From assembly GCF_004123675.1 (NCBI RefSeq), contig NZ_CP035418.1, positions 62,001-126,000 on the forward strand: 64,000 nt of DNA. The letters run 5' to 3'. Positions 8,547 through 16,641 of the stretch are shown here, in pieces. Under the pieces are notes generated by a model, which saw only the letters and a program-made list of their open reading frames with translations, was not told the DNA's origin and did no database searches. A program made the translations under genes and the position numbers. Numbering within the stretch: the stretch's first letter is position 1; each line of letters starts with the position of its first letter. Source of the stretch: Leisingera sp. NJS204 (GTDB lineage: Bacteria; Pseudomonadota; Alphaproteobacteria; Rhodobacterales; Rhodobacteraceae).

Positions 8547-9271
8547 CCATCCACCCCGGCGGCCAGAACATCTGCGGCGTCTCCATCGGCGTGCTGGCAC
8601 TGGAAAGCTATTTCCCCAAACCTCCCGGCCATATCAAGAACCCTTCCAGCCTGCAGTTCACCACGCTTTATGAAATGCTGGACGGCATCACCGTGCCGAA
8701 ACTGCTGGCCAGCCCCACCGGCGAAATGAAGGACCGGCTGATCGAGGCGGCCCGGCGGCTGGAGGCCAAGGGCGTGCGGGCGATCACCGGCTCCTGCGGG
8801 TTTCTGGCGATCTTCCAGCGCGAGATTGCCGCGGCAGTGAATGTGCCGGTGTTTGTCTCCTCGCTGATCCAGGTGCCGCTGGCGCATCTGATGACCGGGC
8901 GCACGGTGGGGGTGATCACCGCCTCCGCCGGCAGCCTGACGTCGGCCCATCTGCAAGGCGTCGGCGCCGAACACACGCCGATTGCGGTGCAGGGGCTGGA
9001 CGATGCGGAAGAATTCTCAACCGTGATCCTGCGCAATGAGCGCACGGCGATGGATCTGGCCAAGGTCGAGGCAGAATTGCTGGCCGCAGCCAAAGGCATG
9101 ATCGCCCGCAATCCGGAGATCGGCCCGATCGTGCTGGAATGCACCGATCTGCCGCCCTACGCCCATGCGCTGCAGGCAGAGCTGAACCGGCCGGTGTTCG
9201 ACATCATTACCTTGACGGAAATGGTACACCGGGCTGCGCTGCGCGTGCCGTTTCCGGGCTTTATCACCTAA
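8543..9271 (+). CDS. Aspartate/glutamate racemase superfamily protein
   Basis: A 242-residue cytoplasmic protein with the paired-cysteine layout of the Asp/Glu racemase superfamily: ITGSCGFLA in the first half and VLECTDLPPYA in the second, supplying two catalytic thiols. The superfamily includes amino-acid and hydantoin racemases and arylmalonate decarboxylases; the exact reaction is not determined. It is the last gene of the TAXI operon. Together with the D-amino-acid-type dehydrogenase upstream it suggests racemisation followed by oxidation of an imported compound. Confidence 0.8.
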   Translation: MTIHPGGQNICGVSIGVLALESYFPKPPGHIKNPSSLQFTTLYEMLDGITVPKLLASPTGEMKDRLIEAARRLEAKGVRAITGSCGFLAIFQREIAAAVNVPVFVSSLIQVPLAHLMTGRTVGVITASAGSLTSAHLQGVGAEHTPIAVQGLDDAEEFSTVILRNERTAMDLAKVEAELLAAAKGMIARNPEIGPIVLECTDLPPYAHALQAELNRPVFDIITLTEMVHRAALRVPFPGFIT

Positions 9272-9285
9272 GACCGTGACCGGCG

Positions 9286-9303
9286 CGCCCGCTCCTGCGG
9301 GCG
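9286..9303 (+). terminator. GC hairpin after the TAXI operon
   Basis: CGCCCGC-TCCT-GCGGGCG is a perfect 7-bp stem 14 bp after the racemase-like gene. No T-run follows, so it may be a weak or Rho-assisted terminator. Confidence 0.4.
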
Positions 9304-9443
9304 AACGGGTGCTGCCCGGTGCGCTGCCTGGCGAAATTGCACAGAGATTTCCAGCCCTCAGCCCCGGAATTTTTTGCATGCTCCAGCCCGGCAACCGCCC
9401 TACTGTTGCGGCAAATTGAACTCTTTTCCCGGTTGGACTTGCC

Positions 9444-10697
9444 ATGCCCCAGATCACCGACGCCATTCTTGCCCAAATCCGCGCCCGCTTTGCCCAGATC
9501 GACGACTGCCCCGAACAGGGCAGCCGCATCTTCTTTGAAAACGCCGGCGGCGCGCTGACGCTGAACTCGGTGGTGGAAACCTCTGCCCGATATGCCGCCA
9601 TCCCCGACAACCAGGGCCGCGACAATCCCGGCAGCCATGAACTGGTGCGGGTGATCGCCAAGGCCAAGGACGACATGCGCGTCTTCATGAACGCGCTCGG
9701 CGGCCAGTTCTTTGCCGGTGAAAGCGGCACCGAGCTGTTGTTCCGCCTGATCACGAACGCCTGCCTCGGCTCGCCTGAGGGCGGCACTGTTCTGGGCTCA
9801 ACGCTGGAGCATCCCGCCACCCGCTCTGCCTGTGCCCGCTGGGCCGGGGTGGCACGGCAGAACCATGTGCTGATCCCGCATGACGACGCCATCGGTACAA
9901 TTGCAGCCGAATCCTACGCCAAGGCGGTCACGCCTGACACGGTTGTCGCCACCATCGTCCACACCTCGCCGGTCACCGGCATGGGTGTCGACGTGGCCGC
10001 CTGCGCCGCGGCCATCCGTGAAGTGGCGCCGGACTGCCTGATCATTGTCGACGGCATCCAGCACGCCGCCCACGGGCGGATTGATCTGACGGCATACGGC
10101 GTCGATGGCTATGTGATCTCACCCTACAAGATGTTCTCGCGCCACGGCTATGGCCTTGCCTGGATCTCGGACCGGCTGACCAGGCTGCCGCATAACGCGC
10201 TGATCGACGGGCCGGAGGACAACTGGGAAATGGGCACCCGCGACACCGGCAGCTATGCCACCCTGTCGGATGTGGCCGAATACCTCGAATGGCTTGGCGG
10301 CGAGGTGAGCGACGCCACGGACCGGCGCGCGAAATTCCTGGCGGCGGGCGAGGCGATCCACGCGCATGAAAAAGCCCTGACCGACGCAATGATCCATGGC
10401 ACCGGCAATCTGCCCGGTCTCGCGGAAATGGAGGGCGTCACCATCCTGGGCGGCGCGGACAACCCCGCGCGCGAGGGGCTGGTGTCGTTGACCGTGGACG
10501 GCGTGCCGTCGGTGGATGTGGTAAAGCGGTTGAACGAACAGGGCATCCGCACCCATCTGCGCAAGGCGGATCACTACTCGGGCAATATCCTGACGCCTTT
10601 GGGCTTGGACAGCTGCGTCAGGGTTTCCCTGTGCCACTACAACAGTGTTGGCGAAGTCTCCAAGTTTTTGGGCGTTATGAAAGAGATTGCGGATTAA
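9444..10697 (+). CDS. PLP-dependent class V aminotransferase / cysteine desulfurase-like protein
   Basis: A 417-residue fold-type I PLP enzyme. The family pattern is clear: FFENAGGALT near the N-terminus, VDGIQHAAH (PLP-ring aspartate about D203, following histidine about H207) and the Schiff-base lysine in ISPYKMFSRHGYG (about K229). Relatives act as cysteine desulfurases, selenocysteine lyases or isopenicillin-N epimerase-like enzymes. No Suf/Isc genes are nearby, so a catabolic lyase or epimerase is as likely as a desulfurase. It lies 172 bp after the TAXI operon on the same strand and may have its own promoter in that gap. Confidence 0.85.
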   Translation: MPQITDAILAQIRARFAQIDDCPEQGSRIFFENAGGALTLNSVVETSARYAAIPDNQGRDNPGSHELVRVIAKAKDDMRVFMNALGGQFFAGESGTELLFRLITNACLGSPEGGTVLGSTLEHPATRSACARWAGVARQNHVLIPHDDAIGTIAAESYAKAVTPDTVVATIVHTSPVTGMGVDVAACAAAIREVAPDCLIIVDGIQHAAHGRIDLTAYGVDGYVISPYKMFSRHGYGLAWISDRLTRLPHNALIDGPEDNWEMGTRDTGSYATLSDVAEYLEWLGGEVSDATDRRAKFLAAGEAIHAHEKALTDAMIHGTGNLPGLAEMEGVTILGGADNPAREGLVSLTVDGVPSVDVVKRLNEQGIRTHLRKADHYSGNILTPLGLDSCVRVSLCHYNSVGEVSKFLGVMKEIAD

Positions 10698-10759
10698 GAA
10701 CCGCCGCGACGGCCGTGTCAACCTGCTGCCGGCCCGCCGGACGCACGCTGCAAAACGCT

Positions 10760-11331
10760 TCACCTGTCGCGGGTGTGGTACGGGAACAGAGCCAGGGAGT
10801 GATGGATGGTTCCCAGCCGCATCAGCGGCGCATCGCCGATACGGTCACTTGCCCGCGCATTGCATACTTGCGTCCAGAATGCCTCGTCCCGTGTGGCATT
10901 CGTGATGTAAAGGCCAACATGTGAAAAGCCCGTGATCCCGGGTGCCGTGATACCGCACACCACTGGTCTCCGGGCGCACGACGAATTCAATTCGTATTTC
11001 CTGTGGGATTGCGGAACCGTATGAATTCCTGCACCAGGCGCTGCCCGCATTCCTCGCCTGTGCCGTAAGATACCTCCTGCCCGATGGCTTCCAAAGCGGC
11101 GGCCGCTTTCTGGAAATCCCCAGCGCGGCCCAAGCCAAAGGCGGCGGCTTGATCCGCAAGGCCTCCATCAATGCAGCAAAGTGAATGCGCACGCTGATCA
11201 GATTTGAAATAGACCGCATTGATCCGGCGCTCAGACACTTCCAGCCCCGGGATATTGACAGCGTACTACTCTGCTGCGGCTAGATCCTGCGTCCCAAGCC
11301 GGCAATAGACAACGTCCTTTAAATCAATCAT
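10760..11331 (-). pseudogene. Degenerate VOC-family (extradiol dioxygenase/glyoxalase-like) gene
   Basis: Read from the ATG at 11331, the frame begins MIDLKDVVYCRLGTQDLAAAE and then meets an in-frame TAG (11266-11268) before continuing YAVNIPGLEVSERRINAVYF. After RFRNPTGNT an extra A near 10991 shifts the frame to IEFVVRPETSGV, and a second shift near 10950 restores APGITGFSHVGLYITNATRDEAF. These segments read in order as the N-terminal domain and the start of the C-terminal domain of a two-domain VOC protein. The rest of the C-terminal domain, including the last metal ligands, is missing. One nonsense mutation, two frameshifts and truncation mark a dead gene next to the IS elements. Confidence 0.75.
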
Positions 11332-11555
11332 CGCCGGTTTTCTCTGTGTAACTCTTCAAGCTTTGTCTCTGCCCCCCAGATGCCATGGCTCCTGGCAGAA
11401 TCTTCGAACTGCCTAGGCTCTGGACTCATTGAGTTTCAAAGCCAGTAGATAACGAGTGCTGCAAGCGCGATTGCTGACAGGAAGACTTTTGGGCATCTGT
11501 CGTATCGTGTCGCAACCCGCCGCCAGTCCTTCAGCCTGCCGAACATAATCTCAAT

Positions 11556-11596
11556 CACTGCCCGGCAGGGCATTGCGCAGCAATGTCACGAGAGGG
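11556..11596. repeat. ~41-bp multi-hairpin insertion, copy A1
   Basis: On the + strand it reads as three small stems in a row: GCCC-GGCA-GGGC, CATTGC-GCA-GCAATG, and a short stem closed by a GAGA loop. It splits the transposase codons for RRRNR and IEIMF of IS copy 1, where uninterrupted coding would join directly. Confidence 0.8.
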
Positions 11597-11884
11597 GCGG
11601 TTGCGCCGCCTATTTCGGCGTTTGTCGTAACCGATGGCTTTCTTGCGCTGCTTTCGACCGGAGATGCAGGCGCGTATCCCTTTGTCTTTCAACGCTTCTC
11701 TAAACCAATCGGCATCATACCCGCGATCTCCGAGAAGCCATTGGACGTCAGGCAGGCCACTCAGCAGCGCCTTTACACCGGTGTAATCACTGACCTGTCC
11801 GGCGGTCACGAACAGGTTCAGTGGACGCCCCTGGCTGTCACAGATTGCGTGCAGCTTAGTGTTCATGCCGCCCTTAGTGCGCCC

Positions 11885-11924
11885 CCTCTCGGGACATTGC
11901 TGCGCAACGCCCTGCCGGGCAAGG
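11885..11924. repeat. ~40-bp multi-hairpin insertion, copy B1 (opposite orientation)
   Basis: The same element in the opposite orientation to A1. One stem has a G-U-compatible change (CGTTGC against GCAATG) and the last stem is CCC-GAGA-GGG. It lies between orfA and orfB of IS copy 1. The equivalent site in IS copy 2 (near 12803) is empty, which shows the uninterrupted target. Confidence 0.8.
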
Positions 11925-12469
11925 GATCAGGCGCCCGCGCCCCCCTTTTTAACCCCAAGACTGGAGGCCGTACGATGTGCCTTCAGGTAAGTCGCGTCGA
12001 TCATCACGGTCTTTTCCTCACCGTTATCAGCAGCCAGACCGGCCATCATCTGGGCAAAGATGCCTTTGTCGCTCCACCGCTTCCAACGGTTGTACAAGGT
12101 CTTGTGCGGGCCGTAATCTTTGGGCGCATCACGCCAGCGCAAGCCATTGCGATTGATGAAGATAATTCCGCTCAGAACACGCCGGTCATCAACACGCGGC
12201 TTACCGTGGGACTTCGGGAAATAAGGCTCAAGACGGGCCATCTGCGAGTCCGTCAGCCAGAAAAGATCAGACATATCACCGCTCATTTTTCGAACCGTGA
12301 ATCACGCCACCCACCGGAAATCAATGGGTCCTGAGCCTAGGGTCAGGATTCATAACCAATAGATGACGGTCGCGGCCAGAGCGATGGCTGAGAGGAAGAC
12401 CTTGGGACAGCGATCATAGCGTGTCGCCACACGCCGCCAGTCTTTTAGCCTGCCGAACATGATCTCAAT

Positions 12470-12510
12470 CACTGCCCGGCAGTGCATTGCGCAGCAATGT
12501 CACGAGAGGG
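12470..12510. repeat. ~41-bp multi-hairpin insertion, copy A2
   Basis: Same orientation and same insertion point as copy A1. Only one base differs across 41, whereas the flanking IS sequences differ at many positions. Confidence 0.8.
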
Positions 12511-12872
12511 GCGGTTGCGTCGTTTGTATCGGCGCTTGTCGTATTTGACCGGGGTCTTGCGTTGCTTTCTGCCGGGGATGCAGGCGCGTATCCCTTTGTC
12601 TTTCAACGCGTCCCTGAACCAGTCGGCGTCATAGCCACGATCCCCGTGCAACCAGTCGACCTTTGGCAGGCTACTGAGCAGTGCCCGCGCGCCGATGTAG
12701 CCGCTGACTTGGCCGGCGGTGACGAACAGGTTGAGCGGCCGCCCTTGGCTATCGCAGATGGCGTGCAGTTTGGTGTTCATGCCGCCCTTGGTCCGACCGA
12801 TCAGGCGTCCACGCCCCCCTTTTTCGCGGCCATGCTGGTCGCAGTGCGGTGTGCCTTCAAATAGGTCGCGTC

Positions 12873-12913
12873 CGCTGCCCGGCAGGGCATTGCGCAGCAA
12901 TGTCCCGAAAGGG
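12873..12913. repeat. ~41-bp multi-hairpin insertion, copy C2
   Basis: Same orientation as A1, inserted between the transposase codons for MI and DA. IS copy 1 has the uninterrupted sequence at this point (near 12003), so the length of 41 bp can be read directly. The last stem is CCC-GAAA-GGG. Confidence 0.85.
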
Positions 12914-13223
12914 GATCATCACGGTCTTTTCCTCGCCGTGTTCGACAGCCAGGCCGACCATCATCTGCGCGAAGATGCCTTTCTCGCTCCAACGCTTCCA
13001 TCGGCTGTACAGCGTCTTGTGCGGAGCATATTCCCGCGGCGCATCCCGCCAGCGCAACCCATTGCGATTGATGAAGATAATCCCACTCAACACCCGCCTG
13101 TCATCGACCCGTGGCTTGCCGTGAGACTTCGGGAAGAAAGGGGCAAGTTTGGCCATCTGCTCGTCGGTCAGCCAGTAAAGGTCGCTCATGTCACCGCACC
13201 GTTTGCTAATCATAGGGACGGAC

Positions 13224-13738
13224 CACTTCTTTGGGGGAGGCTCAAGCTGGCCCTTTCACGGCGCGCCGCGCCGTCTGGCCCCCGATTGCACACTGTGCGG
13301 TTGGGGAATTGAAGGAAAGAACCTGGCCAGGTGTGAGCTTCAGTCCTGCTCAATACGGCTGTTTCAGTCAACAGGTGCGCTGATCTTCGGAGGGGAAACG
13401 GATCCCTTCAGCATGTAGAAGGCAGAGATCACATAAGTCATTGTTTTAAAATAAAACCACCGGCCGAAGATCGGCCGGTGGCAATTAACCTCGTGTCAGA
13501 ATGGCAGAAAACCCCCACCAATGGCAGTTATTTCTTGGGTCCGACATCAGTCAACAGGAGACGCTTCACTGCAAGGGTAAGCCGGGTCCGATGACCAAAG
13601 AAATCCGGGGGCATTGGGTCTGAATTCTTCACGGGTCATCCCAGCCCCCCGCAACTAGGGTCTCGGTTAAGGAATTGGCGGCACTTCCGGGCCTGCAGGG
13701 CGTGCCGCATCCCACACGCAGGCAAGGGAAACAAACGC
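13224..13738. other. Intergenic remnant zone between IS copy 2 and the demethylase gene
   Basis: About 515 bp without a convincing gene. A + strand frame ending at 13418 (…ALIFGGETDPFSM) is open back into the IS, but I do not recognise it and it looks like a truncated remnant. A strong hairpin with a T-run on the minus strand at 13447-13481 has no gene to terminate. The last 200 bp probably hold the promoter of the gene at 13739; I see no riboswitch fold there. Confidence 0.5.
13447..13481 (-). terminator. Strong intrinsic terminator on the minus strand, orphaned
   Basis: A perfect 11-bp stem (CCACCGGCCGA/TCGGCCGGTGG) with a 3-nt loop is followed on the minus strand by TTTTATTTTAAAA. No leftward gene lies upstream of it. 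On the + strand it has only an A-run before it and CAATT after it. Confidence 0.65.
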
Positions 13739-16156
13739 ATGAAAACCCATGCACAGGCAGTTGTGATCGGCGGGGGCCTGGTCGGCTGCTCTATCCTCTA
13801 CCACCTCGCGAAACTTGGCTGGACCGACGTGGTTCTGCTGGAACGCGACGAGCTGACCGCCGGCTCCACCTGGCACGCGGCGGCCAACATCCACGGGCTG
13901 CACGACAACAACAACGTGACCCGCGTTCAGCACTACACGATGAATCTTTACAAGGAACTGGAGAAGGAAACCGGCCAGGGCTGCGGCGTGTTCCAGCCCG
14001 GCTCGCTGTACCTGGCCAAGACCGAACAGCGCGAGCACCAGTTGCGCCTGCAGGAGGCCAAGGCGAAGTATTATGGCCTGAACTTCCACGAGGTCAGCCG
14101 CGAACAGGCCAAGGAGCTGCACCCGCTGGCGCAGTTCGACGATATCCGCTGCATCATGTTCGAACCCGACGGCGGCAACGTGGACCCTTCGGGCGTGACC
14201 ATGGCCTATGCGGCCGGCGCCCGCGCCATGGGTGCGCAGATCGAACGGTTCTGCCCGGTGACCGGCACCGAACAGCAGCCCGACGGCAGCTGGATCGTGA
14301 AGACCGACAAGGGCGACATACATACGCAATGGGTGGTGAACGCAGGTGGTCTTTGGGGCCGAGAGGTGGCGGCGATGGCGGGCCTCACCCTGCCGCTGCA
14401 GCCGACCGAACACCAGTATTTTGTGACCGAGTCCATCGACGAAGTGGCAAACATGGGCCGCCGCCTGCCTTCGATCGCGGACCGTGACGGCGAATACTAC
14501 TTCCGGCAGGAGGGCAACGGCTTCCTGATCGGCGCTTATGAAAAGGACATGCGGTTCTGGGCCGAAAACGGCACGCCCTTGGACTTTGCCCATGAGCTGT
14601 TCCCCGACGATCTGGACCGGATCATGGAGAACGTTATCCGCGCCACCGAACGGGTGCCCTGCGCCGAAACAGCCGGCGTCAAGCGCGTGATCAACGGCCC
14701 GATGATCTGGTCGCCGGATTCCAACGCAATCTGGGGCCCGGTGCCGGAACTGAAAAACTACTTCTGCTGCACCGGCATTATCCCCGGCTTCTCGCAGTCC
14801 GGCGGCCTTGGCCTGCTGGCCGCCCAGTGGATGATCGAGGGCGAGCCGCAATACGACATGTTCGCCTGGGATCTGGCGCGTTTTGGCGACTGGGCCGACA
14901 AGGCATTCACCAAATCCCGCGTCGAAGACCAGTATGCACACCGGTTCGCCATTCACTTCCCGAACGAGGAACGCAGCGCCGGCCGTCCGGCCCGTGTGCG
15001 CCCCGCATATGAAATGCAGCAGGAACTGGGCTGCGTCTTTGGCCTGAACTGCGGCTGGGAACATCCGCTGTGGTTCTCCGGCACCCCCGGCACCAAGGAC
15101 ACCAACAGCTTCAACCGCCAGAACTGGTGGGAGCCGGTGGGCCGCGAGGTCAGCATGCTGCGCGAAAACGTCGGCGTGATCGACATCTCGAACTTCGCCA
15201 ACTACGTGGTCAAGGGTCCGGGCGCGTTTGACTGGCTGGACAAGCTGGTCGCCAACAAGGTGCCAACCGAAGCGGGCCGTTCCTGCCTGACCCCGCTGAT
15301 TTCGGTCCGCGGCGGCGTGGCCGGCGATTTCACCATCACCAAGGTAGCGGATGACGAATACATGATGGTCGGCTCCGGCATGGCGGAACGCTATCACCAG
15401 CGCTTTTTCAACATGGTCGAGCTGCCGGAAGGCACCACATTCGAGGTCGCCACCAACCGCATCGCGGGTTTCAACGTGGCCGGTCCGAAATCCCGCGACA
15501 TGCTGCAGCGGCTGACCAATGCGGATCTGAGCAATGAAAACTTCCGCTTCATGCGCTCGCGCACCATCGAGGTGGCGGGGGTGGAATGCCTGGCAATCCG
15601 GGTGTCCTTCACTGGCGATCTGGGCTGGGAACTGCACTGTGCCGAGGACGACCAGGTCAAACTGTACTCTGCCCTGCTGGCAGCTGCCGCAGAGTTCGGC
15701 GGCGGCCCGGTTGGCGGCCGCGCGCTGGGGAGCTTACGGATCGAAAAGGGCTATGGCTCCTGGGGCCGCGAGTACAGCCAGGAATACTGGCCGCAGGAGG
15801 TGGGCCTGGCCGGTCTCATCAAGCTGGACAAGGATTTCCTCCACAAGGACGCCTATCTGAAGGTCAAGGACAACGCCCCGCGCGAAATGCTGTCCGCCTT
15901 CGAGATCGACGCGGTGAACGATGCCGATGCTTCTGGCGGTGAGCCCATTTTCACGCCCGAAGGCAAACCGGTGGGCCGGGTGACGTCTGGTGCCTATGGC
16001 TACTCCGTCGGCAAGTCGCTGGCGCTGGGATACGCGAACCCTGCAGTTGCCAAACCCGGTGACGAGGTCGAGGTTTTCATCCTGGGCAAGCCGCATAAGG
16101 CGCGTATTCTGGAAGCGGCGGCCTTTGATCCCTCCGGCGCACGGCTGCGGGCCTGA
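13739..16156 (+). CDS. FAD-dependent N-methyl demethylase fused to GcvT domain (dimethylglycine/sarcosine dehydrogenase family)
   Basis: An 805-residue two-part enzyme. Residues 1 to about 420 are a DAO-type flavoprotein with VVIGGGLVGCSILYHLAKLG and the histidine in AGSTWHAA (about H46) at the covalent FAD position of dimethylglycine dehydrogenase. Residues about 430-800 are a GcvT/aminomethyltransferase tetrahydrofolate domain (REVSMLRENVGVIDIS, LGWELHC, ALGSLRIEKGYGSWGREY). Such enzymes oxidise an N-methyl group and pass the carbon to tetrahydrofolate. The substrate is not fixed. It is a single-gene unit bounded by the IS region and a hairpin at 16204, fitting the window's methylated-amine theme. 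Confidence 0.9.
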   Translation: MKTHAQAVVIGGGLVGCSILYHLAKLGWTDVVLLERDELTAGSTWHAAANIHGLHDNNNVTRVQHYTMNLYKELEKETGQGCGVFQPGSLYLAKTEQREHQLRLQEAKAKYYGLNFHEVSREQAKELHPLAQFDDIRCIMFEPDGGNVDPSGVTMAYAAGARAMGAQIERFCPVTGTEQQPDGSWIVKTDKGDIHTQWVVNAGGLWGREVAAMAGLTLPLQPTEHQYFVTESIDEVANMGRRLPSIADRDGEYYFRQEGNGFLIGAYEKDMRFWAENGTPLDFAHELFPDDLDRIMENVIRATERVPCAETAGVKRVINGPMIWSPDSNAIWGPVPELKNYFCCTGIIPGFSQSGGLGLLAAQWMIEGEPQYDMFAWDLARFGDWADKAFTKSRVEDQYAHRFAIHFPNEERSAGRPARVRPAYEMQQELGCVFGLNCGWEHPLWFSGTPGTKDTNSFNRQNWWEPVGREVSMLRENVGVIDISNFANYVVKGPGAFDWLDKLVANKVPTEAGRSCLTPLISVRGGVAGDFTITKVADDEYMMVGSGMAERYHQRFFNMVELPEGTTFEVATNRIAGFNVAGPKSRDMLQRLTNADLSNENFRFMRSRTIEVAGVECLAIRVSFTGDLGWELHCAEDDQVKLYSALLAAAAEFGGGPVGGRALGSLRIEKGYGSWGREYSQEYWPQEVGLAGLIKLDKDFLHKDAYLKVKDNAPREMLSAFEIDAVNDADASGGEPIFTPEGKPVGRVTSGAYGYSVGKSLALGYANPAVAKPGDEVEVFILGKPHKARILEAAAFDPSGARLRA

Positions 16157-16203
16157 TCAGGATTGAGCACTTGGCCCGTCGCGTCTGCGGCGGGCACGCG
16201 TCC

Positions 16204-16221
16204 GCCCGCCCCACGGCGGGC
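16204..16221. terminator. GC hairpin between convergent demethylase and toxin genes
   Basis: GCCCGCC-CCAC-GGCGGGC forms a perfect 7-bp stem in the 98-bp convergent gap. An overlapping alternative stem uses GGCGGGC upstream at about 16188. No T-run is present. Confidence 0.45.
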
Positions 16222-16254
16222 GCGCACCGTGATACTTCCAGGCAAGGCGCTGGT

Positions 16255-16641
16255 TCAGATCGGCGCCATTCCCGCTGTCAGCCATTCTGCAAATGCAGCC
16301 TCATCCACATCCCCCGTGGCGAGGTCTTCCATCATCCGCACGCCCTCCACCGGGTCCGGGCGGAACTGGTAGCCATTGAGGCGCAGAAAGGTCACAGCGG
16401 TCACAAAGGCCGTGCGCTTGTTGCCATCGACAAAGGCATGCGCCTTGGCGATGCCAAATGCATAAGCCGCGGCAACCTCGGCCACTCCCGCGTCCGAATA
16501 GGCTGCCAAATTCATCGCCCGCGCACAGCCCATTTCGAGCAGTGCCTTGTCGCGCATCCCCGCAGCGCCGCCATGGCGGGCGATCTGCCGGTCATGAAAA
16601 ACTATGACGGCGGCCAGCGGCACCCATTTAAAGCGGCTCAC
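16255..16641 (-). CDS. doc: Doc-type (death on curing, Fic-fold) toxin
   Basis: A 128-residue protein with the Doc/Fic active-site motif HAFVDGNKRTA (histidine about residue 68), matching HxFx(D/N)GNKR. In phage P1, Doc is a kinase that inactivates EF-Tu; this protein is the right size for that group. The start overlaps the stop of the upstream antitoxin gene (ATGA), so the two are translationally coupled. On a repABC replicon it would act as an addiction module. The partner is AbrB-like rather than Phd-like. Confidence 0.88.
   Translation of the reverse strand: MSRFKWVPLAAVIVFHDRQIARHGGAAGMRDKALLEMGCARAMNLAAYSDAGVAEVAAAYAFGIAKAHAFVDGNKRTAFVTAVTFLRLNGYQFRPDPVEGVRMMEDLATGDVDEAAFAEWLTAGMAPI

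Larger units (their letters stand above)
11436..12286 (-). pseudogene. IS5-family transposase, copy 1, disrupted twice
   Basis: The N-terminal part (12286 down to 11927) begins MSGDMSDLFWLTDSQMARLEPYFP and contains the DDE-domain start TVMIDATYLKAHRTA. The C-terminal part resumes as GGMNTKLHAICDSQGRPL and LLGDRGYDADWF (second catalytic aspartate) up to KRRNRRRNR. A 40-bp insertion separates the two parts near the normal frameshift point. A 41-bp insertion after RRRNR then ends the frame, while the true C-terminus (IEIMFGRLKDWRRVATRYD) is still present downstream out of frame. The protein cannot be made intact. Confidence 0.85.
11416..12337 (-). mobile_element. IS5-family insertion sequence, copy 1 (defective)
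   Basis: The ends are imperfect inverted repeats: GGCTCTGGACTCATTGA at the left and, read inward from the right, GGCTCAGGACCCATTGA. A TA dinucleotide flanks both sides, as expected for the IS427-type branch of IS5. The transposase region is on the minus strand. Two ~41-bp hairpin sequences (11556-11596 and 11885-11924) interrupt it, so the element is about 80 bp longer than it should be and is not autonomous. Confidence 0.85.
12350..13189 (-). pseudogene. IS5-family transposase, copy 2, disrupted twice
   Basis: The N-terminus MSDLYWLTDEQMAKLAPFFPKSHGKPRVDDRR runs to EEKTVMI, where a 41-bp insertion separates TVMI from DATYLKAHRTATS. The normal orfA-to-orfB region (GRLIGRTKGGMNTKLHAICDSQ) is intact here. 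The frame then runs through HGDRGYDADWF to YKRRNR, where a second 41-bp insertion occurs at the same codon as in copy 1. The protein is clearly related to, but diverged from, copy 1, with many substitutions such as KVDWLHGDRG against DVQWLLGDRG. Confidence 0.85.
12340..13223 (-). mobile_element. IS5-family insertion sequence, copy 2 (defective), abutting copy 1
   Basis: A second, diverged IS5 element in the same orientation. Its left end (GGGTCAGGATTCATAACC) starts immediately after the TA that closes copy 1, so the two elements share one target dinucleotide. The right end is placed near 13223 by a weak match to the left terminal repeat and is uncertain. It carries two hairpin insertions (12470-12510, 12873-12913) that break the transposase. 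Confidence 0.75.

Noticed and set aside
8543-9271. Glutamate racemase for cell-wall synthesis (murI)
   Set aside because: Only the superfamily cysteine pair is shared. The rest of the sequence and the catabolic operon context do not fit MurI.
11416-13223. CRISPR array, considered because of the short repeats
   Set aside because: The four ~41-bp repeats are irregularly spaced, in both orientations and inside transposase codons. No array geometry and no cas genes are present.
13188-13418. 76-codon + strand frame ending ALIFGGETDPFSM
   Set aside because: It begins inside the IS end, has no ribosome site and no recognised family. Treated as a remnant, not a gene.
13501-13738. Possible glycine riboswitch before the GcvT-fused demethylase
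   Set aside because: I could not find the tandem aptamer core sequences or a convincing long-range fold; only ordinary leader sequence is seen.
13667-15637. 656-codon open frame on the minus strand
   Set aside because: Antisense shadow of the FAD/GcvT demethylase, with low-complexity composition and no recognisable motifs.
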